From the NCBI GenBank assembly GCA_949051815.1, contig CARQVR010000029.1, positions 1 through 38,590 on the forward strand: 38,590 nucleotides of DNA, given 5' to 3'. Shown here one piece after another: positions 32,858 through 38,590 of this stretch (positions are counted from its first letter, which is position 1; every line of letters begins with the position of its first letter). The stretch is from an uncultured Lachnospiraceae bacterium. Lineage in GTDB: Bacteria > Bacillota > Clostridia > Lachnospirales > Lachnospiraceae. Made by a program: the position numbers and the translations under genes. The notes under the pieces were generated by a model, which was given only the letters and a program-made list of their open reading frames with translations, made no database searches and had not been told where the DNA came from.

Positions 32858-32884
32858 AGGGACGGTACATGGCGTACCGTCCCT
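32858..32884. repeat. Perfect 11-bp hairpin between convergent genes
   Basis: AGGGACGGTAC (32858-32868) and GTACCGTCCCT (32874-32884) surround ATGGC. No T run follows on either strand, so it is not a typical terminator; similar GGGACGG palindromes occur as dispersed elements in Firmicutes. Confidence 0.6.
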
Positions 32885-32953
32885 GTCTGCATTTCACGAA
32901 GCGGTGGCGCGGCCTTTACGGATGGAAGTCCGGGAAGGCTGTTCTTTTTGAAA

Positions 32954-34507
32954 TCAGTGGAGAAGACAGCGGGACGGGGCGGGAAGTGTGACCACCTCTG
33001 TAGCCACCGTCTCCCGAAACCGCACATCGTGCTCCACAAAAAGAAGTGTCGGCTCATACTTAAGAAGCAGCTTCTCTATCTGCATCCGGGAGAAAACGTC
33101 GATATAGTTTAACGGTTCGTCCCAGATATAAAGGTGGGCCGGTGTCAGCAGGCTTGCTGCCAGCAGCGTCTTTTTTTTCTGTCCTTCCGAGTAGTCCTCC
33201 ATGTTTTTCATAAACTGCACGCGCTCAAAGTCGAGTTGTCTTAAAATGGAGCAGAACAGGCTCTGATCCAGATTTTTCTTTTTACAGAAGTCGGCAATGC
33301 TGCCCGCCAGACCGGAAGTGTCCTGACTGACATAGGAGATTACAAGTCCGGAAGCGGTTTCACAGAGTCCGTCTTCTGAGAACTTCACAGGAAAATTTTT
33401 AAATCCGGCTCTTTGCAGAATCACTTTTATAAGAGTTGATTTCCCGCACCCGTTTTCCCCGTGCAGAGCGATCCTGTCCCCGCGCCGGATCTCAAAGGTT
33501 ACCCCTGTAAAGACAGGCGTCTGCGCATCTTCGTATTGCAGGCTGTAGTCCCGTAGCTGTACAAGCCTTTCCTTGTGGTGGGAGAGCGGTGCAAGTCTTA
33601 AATCCACCGTTTTTTCCAGATCCTGCAAAAGTCCTTCCTTCTCCTCAATCTCCCTGTCTATCCGCTGTTTCATCTGAGTCACCCGGCTCTGCATTTTCTT
33701 GGTTTTGGCGCCGATATAAGCTCTTGTGCCCATGCTGCGGTCATGTTCTTTGACAGGGTCATAGCCGATCTTGGTGGCTTCGTTTTTGTCGGCCCACGCG
33801 GCGGTGCGTCTGGCTGCCTGCTTTAGTTTTCCGATCTCCTTCATGTGTTTCTCATTTTCTGCGATCACAAACTGGTCTTTTCTCTGCTTATTTTCCCACC
33901 AGATGCTGAAATTACCGCTTTGCACTTCAATGGTCTGTCTGTTTAATACAAGGACGTGATCGGTGCAGGCGTCTAACAGATCCCTGTCATGGGACACAAG
34001 AATAAAGCCCTTCTTGCCGGTCAGATAATTTTTAACGGTTTCTCTGGCGTTCTGATCCAGATGGTTTGTCGGCTCATCGATCAGCAGGAAGTCATTTTCA
34101 CCGGAGAATAAGACGGCCAGCAGAATCTTGGTCTGTTCTCCGAAGCTTAAGGTTTGAAAAGGGCGGTAAAGGATATCCGCGTCTTCGTTTAGCTGCGCCA
34201 ATTCACAGATCACCCGCCACTCCTCGCATCCCGATTTCAGCTCTTCAAGGAAGGCGGATGCCGGGAGCGTTCGCTGCGCCCTGGTGACAGCGTAGGGGAA
34301 GTAATCAAAAGCGACAGACGCGTTTATGTTTCCACGGTAAGCATAATTTCCTGTCAGCAGGCGCAGAAAAGTCGTTTTTCCCTTTCCGTTTCTGCCGATA
34401 AATCCCAGTTTCCAGTCGGTGTCGATGGAAAAGGAGGCGTTTTCAAAGATATTGTCAAAGCTCCCCTCATAGGAAAATGTCAGATTGTTTACAAGTATTT
34501 GCGACAT
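32954..34507 (-). CDS. Lsa-type ABC-F ribosomal protection protein
   Basis: ABC-F proteins of this group bind the ribosome and release lincosamides, streptogramin A and pleuromutilins from the peptidyl transferase centre; they have no membrane part. The 517 residues hold two ATPase domains: Walker A GRNGKGKT near residue 40 and GENGCGKS near 355, signatures LSFGEQTKI and YSEGQKKKT, and Walker B regions FLLIDEPTNHLD and LYIWDEPLNYID. They are joined by a basic linker with the IGAKTKKMQSRVTQMKQRI segment. The opening FSYEGSFDNIFENASFSIDT and TDWKLGFIGRNGKGKTTFL are Lsa-like. ATG 34507 has AAGGAG upstream. The second signature (YSEGQ) is normal for the group. A leader with attenuator precedes it. 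Whether it confers resistance is untested. Confidence 0.92.
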   Translation of the reverse strand: MSQILVNNLTFSYEGSFDNIFENASFSIDTDWKLGFIGRNGKGKTTFLRLLTGNYAYRGNINASVAFDYFPYAVTRAQRTLPASAFLEELKSGCEEWRVICELAQLNEDADILYRPFQTLSFGEQTKILLAVLFSGENDFLLIDEPTNHLDQNARETVKNYLTGKKGFILVSHDRDLLDACTDHVLVLNRQTIEVQSGNFSIWWENKQRKDQFVIAENEKHMKEIGKLKQAARRTAAWADKNEATKIGYDPVKEHDRSMGTRAYIGAKTKKMQSRVTQMKQRIDREIEEKEGLLQDLEKTVDLRLAPLSHHKERLVQLRDYSLQYEDAQTPVFTGVTFEIRRGDRIALHGENGCGKSTLIKVILQRAGFKNFPVKFSEDGLCETASGLVISYVSQDTSGLAGSIADFCKKKNLDQSLFCSILRQLDFERVQFMKNMEDYSEGQKKKTLLAASLLTPAHLYIWDEPLNYIDVFSRMQIEKLLLKYEPTLLFVEHDVRFRETVATEVVTLPAPSRCLLH

Positions 34508-34578
34508 ACACATCTCTCCTTTCACAGATCGCCGTCAGACGCGGAGGTGTGTCCCGGCTGCCGGATTTTCCGTGCAAC

Positions 34579-34610
34579 GAAAAAAGAACCCTCCGCCGCC
34601 GGAAAGTTCT
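34579..34610 (-). terminator. Attenuator terminator in the ABC-F leader
   Basis: On the minus strand AGAACTTTCC and GGAGGGTTCT (10 pairs, two G-U) around GGCGGC are followed by six T. It lies 72 bases before the coding region, inside the transcribed leader. Confidence 0.82.
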
Positions 34611-34775
34611 CTTACACGCGTAACCGCTTCTATGGGAAGTGTGGCACATGGAAACGCATCAAAACAGTGCACACAAAAAGAGAGGCGGTGAGAACATAAT
34701 CCACTTCTGGCGGCACGAAAACAGTATGGAACCGAATCTCCATACCTTGAAAACATTCATGCAATCAAAAGCAGA

Positions 34776-34787
34776 TTATTTCTTCAT
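34776..34787 (-). CDS. Three-codon leader peptide (Met-Lys-Lys)
   Basis: Behind a good ribosome site (GAGGTG five bases upstream) the leader of the Lsa-type gene encodes Met-Lys-Lys and a TAA stop. Very short upstream frames of this kind sense stalled ribosomes in leaders of ABC-F resistance genes such as lmo0919 and vmlR. The sequence is seen; translation is inferred. Confidence 0.6.
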   Translation of the reverse strand: MKK

Positions 34788-34818
34788 CCTTTCACCTCTC
34801 TCTTCAAAAGACAGACTT

Positions 34819-34847
34819 ATTCTAGCACGGTGTTCTTCTTTTGTCAA
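34819..34847 (-). promoter_or_regulatory. Promoter of the ABC-F gene
   Basis: On the minus strand TTGACA (34847-34842) and TAGAAT (34824-34819) are 17 bases apart. Transcription would start near 34812, giving a leader of about 300 bases that contains the leader peptide and attenuator. Confidence 0.82.
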
Positions 34848-34905
34848 ACATGGAATCCGGGATGCCGGAACCAGTGCCTGAAGGCCTGTTTTGTGGCTTT
34901 TTGGC

Positions 34906-34934
34906 TTGCGTTTCCACAGGCGGGATAGTATAGT
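34906..34934 (+). promoter_or_regulatory. Promoter of the cupin gene
   Basis: TTGCGT (34906-34911) and TATAGT (34929-34934) are 17 bases apart, 37 bases before the start codon; AGGAGG lies between. Confidence 0.65.
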
Positions 34935-34971
34935 AAAGAGAAGAGAAAAGATGCAGGAGGTATGAAATCGT

Positions 34972-35310
34972 ATGATTATAAATTTTGACGCGATGGAAGA
35001 GCAGGTGCTCCCCAATTTTAAAGGCGGGGAGAAGCAGTTTAAGACGCGCATGTACGCGGACGAGGCATGTAAAATCATGCGGGCGTCCCTGGAACCCGGG
35101 GCAAGTATCGGTCTGCATACCCACGAGACGGACAGTGAAATTGTTTTTATGCTACAGGGGACGGGTGTGGTTATAAGCGATGGTGAAAGGGAAGTTCTGC
35201 CTGCCGGGAGCTGTCATTACTGCCCGAATGGGCACAGTCACAGTCTGCGCAATGAGAGTGACGAGGTGATTGCGTTTTATGCGGTGGTGCCGGGAACGGG
35301 GCAGAAATAA
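34972..35310 (+). CDS. Single-domain cupin protein
   Basis: The 112-residue protein is one cupin barrel. The metal-binding motif 1 is GASIGLHTHETDSEIVFMLQ with two His and Glu, and motif 2 is PAGSCHYCPNGHSHSLRN with another His. Cupins of this size bind a metal and a small ligand such as a sugar or organic acid; the reaction cannot be told. AGGAGG lies 11 bases before the ATG. The aminopeptidase P gene starts 50 bases downstream and is probably co-transcribed. Confidence 0.88.
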   Translation: MIINFDAMEEQVLPNFKGGEKQFKTRMYADEACKIMRASLEPGASIGLHTHETDSEIVFMLQGTGVVISDGEREVLPAGSCHYCPNGHSHSLRNESDEVIAFYAVVPGTGQK

Positions 35311-35360
35311 GTATAAGGGTAAAAATTATGCGCGGTGAAAGGCGCGGAAATGAGGTGGGT

Positions 35361-37151
35361 ATGAATACGATAGAAAAACTGCAGGCGCTTCGGGGGGAGA
35401 TGCGGAAAAGAAATCTTTCGGCGTACATTGTTCCCACGGAGGATTTTCACTGCTCCGAGTATGTGGGTGATTACTTTAAGGCGCGGGAATATCTGTCCGG
35501 ATTTACGGGGTCTGCGGGTACGCTTCTGGTGATGCAGGACAGGGCTTTGCTGTGGACGGACGGCAGATATTTTCTGCAGGCGGAAGAACAGCTTGCGGGC
35601 AGCGGCATTGAGCTGATGAAGAGCGGACAGCCGGAGGTTTTGACGCTTCCGGAGTTTCTGGGAGAGCATCTGGGAAGGGGAGCGGTAGTCGGGTTCGACG
35701 GACGGACCGTGACGGGCGCTTTTGTGGAGGAACTCAAGGAGAAGACGGCGGCGAAGCAGGTTACTTTTTACGGGAAAAGGGATCTGGTTGACAAGATCTG
35801 GGAGGACCGGCCGCCCATGTCGGCGGAACCTGTGTGGGAGCTGGGAATATCCTATGCAGGTCTTTCCAGAGAGGAAAAACTTGAGAAGGTGCGGCAGGAA
35901 ATGGAGAAGGGGCGGGCGGACGCCCTTCTGGTGACGGCGCTGGATGAAACCGCGTGGCTTTTAAACCTGCGTGGCGGCGATGTGCGCCACACACCCGTTT
36001 TTCTCGCCTATATGCTGATTACGAAGAAACGTGCCCTGCTGTGCGCACAGAAGAGCGCTTTTTCCGAAACGATATGCGGCGAACTGGCGAAGGCGGGGGT
36101 AACCCTCCTGCCCTACGAGAGCATAGAGGATATGACGGCGTCCCTGCCTGCGGGACAGAGAATCCTTGTGGATAAAAAGAGAGTCAGCTACCGGCTGTTA
36201 AGGCTGATTTCCAAAGGCGTGGAAAAGATCGACAAACCCAGCCCCATCGGCCTGTTAAAGGCAGTGAAGACAGAGCGGGAGATCACCCGTATGCGCTCGG
36301 TTCATGTGAAGGACGGGGTGGCGGTAACACGGTTTATTTACTGGCTGAAATCCCATGTGGGCGGGGAGGAGATCACGGAGATCAGTGCGGCTTCCAGGCT
36401 GGAAGAATTTCGGGCGCAGACGGAAGGATATCTGGGGCCAAGTTTTGATCCGATTATGGCCTACGGCCCCCATGGAGCCATCGTGCACTACGAGGCGACT
36501 CCGGAGACGGATGTGGCGATGCGGCCGAAGAGCTTCTGCCTTGCCGATACGGGCGGGCAATACAGCGAAGGCACCACGGACATTACCCGCACGATTGCGC
36601 TGGGAGAATTGACGGCGCGGGAGAAAAGAGCTTACACGCTGGTACTGAAAGGACACTTGCGTCTGGGTGCTGCGAAGTTTTTGGAGGGCGCCTGCGGACA
36701 AAATCTGGATGTGCTGGCGAGACAGCCGCTCTGGGAGGAGGGGCTGGACTATAACCACGGTACGGGCCATGGTGTGGGATATCTTTTGAGTGTGCATGAA
36801 GGCCCCCAGAGCTTCCGCTGGCGTATGGACGGCGGGACGGCCTGTGTACCTCTGGAGGAGGGAATGGTGCTCTCCAATGAACCGGGGCTGTATCTGGCAG
36901 GGCAGTTTGGCATCCGGCATGAGAACCTGGTGCTTGTCAGGAAGGGAGAGAAGACCAATTACGGGCAGTTTATGTATCTGGAGCCGCTCACCATGGTTCC
37001 CTTTGACAGGGATGCCATTGATGTAAGTCTGATGACACCGCGGGAAATCAGTCTGTTAAATGATTACCATACAAAGGTGTACGAGACGCTTGCGCCTTAT
37101 TTTACGGGAGAGGAGCTTACGTGGCTGGGGGAGGCTACTGCGGCGGTATAG
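35361..37151 (+). CDS. pepP: Xaa-Pro aminopeptidase (M24B, aminopeptidase P)
   Basis: This cytoplasmic dimetal peptidase removes an N-terminal residue followed by proline. Two creatinase-like N-terminal domains (about residues 5-310, with YIVPTEDFHCSEYVGDYF and LLWTDGRYFLQAEEQL) precede the M24 domain. Metal ligands are visible in LADTGGQYSEGTTDITRTI (both Asp), GTGHGVGYLLSVHEGP (His) and EPGLYLAGQFGIRHENL (both Glu). At 596 residues it belongs to the longer three-domain form found in Clostridia and eukaryotes, not the 440-residue E. coli type. The ATG at 35361 was preferred to 35328 since GAGGTG precedes it and the family start MNTIEKLQALRGEM matches. Confidence 0.93.
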   Translation: MNTIEKLQALRGEMRKRNLSAYIVPTEDFHCSEYVGDYFKAREYLSGFTGSAGTLLVMQDRALLWTDGRYFLQAEEQLAGSGIELMKSGQPEVLTLPEFLGEHLGRGAVVGFDGRTVTGAFVEELKEKTAAKQVTFYGKRDLVDKIWEDRPPMSAEPVWELGISYAGLSREEKLEKVRQEMEKGRADALLVTALDETAWLLNLRGGDVRHTPVFLAYMLITKKRALLCAQKSAFSETICGELAKAGVTLLPYESIEDMTASLPAGQRILVDKKRVSYRLLRLISKGVEKIDKPSPIGLLKAVKTEREITRMRSVHVKDGVAVTRFIYWLKSHVGGEEITEISAASRLEEFRAQTEGYLGPSFDPIMAYGPHGAIVHYEATPETDVAMRPKSFCLADTGGQYSEGTTDITRTIALGELTAREKRAYTLVLKGHLRLGAAKFLEGACGQNLDVLARQPLWEEGLDYNHGTGHGVGYLLSVHEGPQSFRWRMDGGTACVPLEEGMVLSNEPGLYLAGQFGIRHENLVLVRKGEKTNYGQFMYLEPLTMVPFDRDAIDVSLMTPREISLLNDYHTKVYETLAPYFTGEELTWLGEATAAV

Positions 37152-37160
37152 GAACGGAAG

Positions 37161-37745
37161 ATGGAGTGGAGTCTGGTATTTTTTATAAAAAGCGCACTTC
37201 TCGGCGTCGGACTCGCCATGGATGCCTTTTCGGTTTCTATGGCTAACGGATTGAACGAGCCGGACATGAGACGGAAAAAAATGTGCGGCGTGGCAGGCAT
37301 ATTTGCCGTTTTTCAGGCAGTCATGCCATTGATCGGATGGATATGCGTCCATACGCTGATCCGGTATTTTACGGTATTCAGCAAATGCATACCGTGGATT
37401 GCGCTCGTTCTGCTATTATATATCGGCGGCAAGATGCTGCGGGACGGCATGAAAAACAGCGGGGAAGAGGAGACAAAGATCCGATTGGGTCTGGCTGCGC
37501 TCCTGGTGCAGGGTGTCGCCACTTCGATAGACGCTTTGTCGGTCGGCTTTACGATTGCGGAATATGGGTTTATGATGGCGTTCGTGTGCGCATGTATTAT
37601 TTCAGCGGTCACATTTGTGATCAGTCTGACAGGGCTTAGCATCGGTAAAAAGTTCGGGACGGCGCTTTCCGGCAGGGCGGCGGTGTTAGGCGGTGTTATC
37701 TTAATAGCGATTGGTATCGAAATTTTTATTTCAGGGGTATTTTAG
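37161..37745 (+). CDS. mntP: Manganese efflux pump
   Basis: MntP exports Mn2+ across the membrane. The 194 residues have six membrane helices in two related halves, each with the family aspartate: D21 in GLAMDAFSVSMANG and D124 in ATSIDALSVGFT. Length and motif match the family (about 185-195). The start lies nine bases after the aminopeptidase stop; the ribosome site is weak (GGAA), so translation may depend on the upstream gene. Aminopeptidase P uses Mn2+, which could make the arrangement meaningful, but that is speculative. No yybP-ykoY manganese riboswitch is seen before it. Confidence 0.93.
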   Translation: MEWSLVFFIKSALLGVGLAMDAFSVSMANGLNEPDMRRKKMCGVAGIFAVFQAVMPLIGWICVHTLIRYFTVFSKCIPWIALVLLLYIGGKMLRDGMKNSGEEETKIRLGLAALLVQGVATSIDALSVGFTIAEYGFMMAFVCACIISAVTFVISLTGLSIGKKFGTALSGRAAVLGGVILIAIGIEIFISGVF

Positions 37746-37841
37746 CGGCAAAAAGCACAGTCCGCAGGCAGACGGAAGGGAAATCTGACAGGCGGATGTA
37801 TGCAGGCGGGAAGAGTGATTGTTTCAGGACGGAGGAAAATC

Positions 37842-38486
37842 ATGCCGGAGGAAAAGGCGGTTCGGGAAGAGATCTGCGAGATCGGGAGAAGGATGTACGG
37901 GCGGCGCATGGTGGCGGCCAATGACGGCAATATTTCAGTGCGGCTTTCGGAGAATGCGATAATCTGTACGCCCACAGGTGTTTCCAAGGGCTTTATGAAG
38001 CCGGAGCAGCTTTGTAAACTGGATATGGAGGGAAACGTGCTGGAAATGGCGGAAGGGTTCGGGCCGTCCTCCGAGGTGAAAATGCATCTGCGGGTATATA
38101 GAAAGCGGCCGGATATTACGGCGGTGGTACATGCGCATCCCATTTTTGCCACCAGCTTTGCGGTGATGGGAAGAGCGCTTGACAGCCCCATTATGCCGGA
38201 GGTGATCGTCAATTTCGGGAAAGTGCCCCTTGCGCCTTACGGCACGCCCTCCACGGCGGAAATTCCGGATGCCATCGAGCCTTATCTGGCGGACTATCAG
38301 GCGATCCTTCTGGAAAGCCACGGTGCGCTCACATGGGCGGCGGATTTGCAGACGGCTTATATGAAGATGGAATCTGTGGAATTTTATGCGGAGCTTCTGT
38401 ACCGGACAGCGCAGCTTGGCGGGCCGAGGGCGCTCAGTGAAGATAGGCTGGAGCGGCTGTATCAGGTGATAGACGGGCCGAAGTAA
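37842..38486 (+). CDS. Class II aldolase/adducin family protein (fuculose-phosphate aldolase-like)
   Basis: This cytoplasmic zinc enzyme probably cleaves a phosphorylated sugar such as L-fuculose or L-rhamnulose phosphate. The 214 residues carry the family motifs NDGNISVRL, TPTGVSKGF, SSEVKMHLRVYRKRPD (with the catalytic Glu), VVHAHPIFATSFA (two zinc His) and LLESHGALTWA (third zinc His). The ATG at 37842 has GGAGG six bases upstream and is preferred to 37800. No other sugar genes are in the window, so the substrate cannot be named. A hairpin terminator ends the unit 47 bases after the stop. Confidence 0.92.
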   Translation: MPEEKAVREEICEIGRRMYGRRMVAANDGNISVRLSENAIICTPTGVSKGFMKPEQLCKLDMEGNVLEMAEGFGPSSEVKMHLRVYRKRPDITAVVHAHPIFATSFAVMGRALDSPIMPEVIVNFGKVPLAPYGTPSTAEIPDAIEPYLADYQAILLESHGALTWAADLQTAYMKMESVEFYAELLYRTAQLGGPRALSEDRLERLYQVIDGPK

Positions 38487-38533
38487 AATTTCCTGATATA
38501 CAAAATGAGCATAATAGAATGATATCAAAAAGA

Positions 38534-38588
38534 ACGGGGCTGTTGCAAAAGTAGATGAATGATCTACCAGAGCAACAGCTCCGTTTTT
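38534..38588 (+). terminator. Long hairpin terminator at the window end
   Basis: ACGGGGCTGTTGC (38534-38546) pairs with GCAACAGCTCCGT (38572-38584, one G-U), enclosing a second stem GTAGAT/ATCTAC, and is followed by TTTTT. The GGGGCTGTTGCAAAA arm also resembles ends of some insertion sequences, so it might be a mobile-element remnant used as terminator. Confidence 0.75.
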
Positions 38589-38590
38589 AT

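Noticed and set aside
32765..33112. 115-residue plus-strand frame overlapping the end of the ABC-F gene
   Set aside because: It is a shadow of the ABC-F gene on the other strand, includes a hairpin and has no family pattern.
34535..34756. 73-residue frame in the ABC-F leader as a leader peptide
   Set aside because: No ribosome site and low-complexity composition; the three-codon frame at 34776-34787 has a strong site.
37152..37160. Manganese riboswitch before mntP
   Set aside because: Only nine bases separate the aminopeptidase stop from mntP, and no yybP-ykoY-like structure precedes it.

Overview
The window looks like chromosomal DNA of a Gram-positive Clostridia, most likely Lachnospiraceae. 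The reasons are strong GGAGG ribosome sites, TTGACA/TATAAT promoters with 17-base spacers, U-tailed hairpin terminators, and gene families typical of gut Firmicutes (LytTR/GHKL pairs, BlaI/M56 pairs, Lsa-type ABC-F, type III toxin-antitoxin, YolD plus Y-family polymerase). The genus is not determinable from what I can see. No tRNA, rRNA, CRISPR array or intact transposase was found.

Layout. 1-1000: 3' two thirds of NADP-type glutamate dehydrogenase and its terminator. 1000-4240: an AT-richer accessory stretch with a type III toxin-antitoxin locus (promoter, repeat RNA, terminator, toxin), a decayed restriction-type gene, an MFS exporter with a shortened C-terminus and a small membrane protein. 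4223-5026: a DEDDh exonuclease on the minus strand. 5339-13255: signalling block with a LytTR regulator and GHKL kinase, a coiled-coil protein, then an OmpR-type regulator, its kinase and an FtsX-type ABC exporter. 13492-15267: ECF sigma factor with two membrane proteins, the first a candidate anti-sigma. 15293-16813 (minus): ferredoxin, NapH-like iron-sulfur membrane protein and a DUF1905/DUF1801 protein. 16920-19481: BlaI repressor and M56 sensor protease with a promoter covered by two dyads. 19551-22680: a lower-G+C gene for a 1014-residue WYL-like/SF1 helicase/DUF2726 nuclease fusion. 22725-24461 (minus): SOS-controlled Y-family polymerase and YolD protein. 24609-31950: HD-GYP-like protein, DUF362 iron-sulfur protein, a rubredoxin/glutamate-synthase-like fusion under a perfect PerR box, DUF2461, an ECF sigma factor with a Cys-rich tail, a second and unrelated type III toxin-antitoxin locus, and an XRE membrane regulator. 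32178-38590: acidic coiled-coil protein, Lsa-type ABC-F with an attenuator leader, cupin, aminopeptidase P, MntP, class II aldolase and a terminal hairpin.

The most notable points are two different type III toxin-antitoxin systems in 38 kb, each with promoter, tandem-repeat antitoxin RNA, terminator and toxin readable from the DNA. Next are the stand-alone WYL/helicase/nuclease protein (a possible defence factor), a three-codon leader peptide plus terminator upstream of the Lsa-type gene, and clear PerR, LexA and BlaI-type operators. Several genes have start codons that I moved downstream of the longest possible reading frame on the basis of ribosome sites, promoters or RNA elements. Functional calls rest on motif and family recognition by eye, without database searches.
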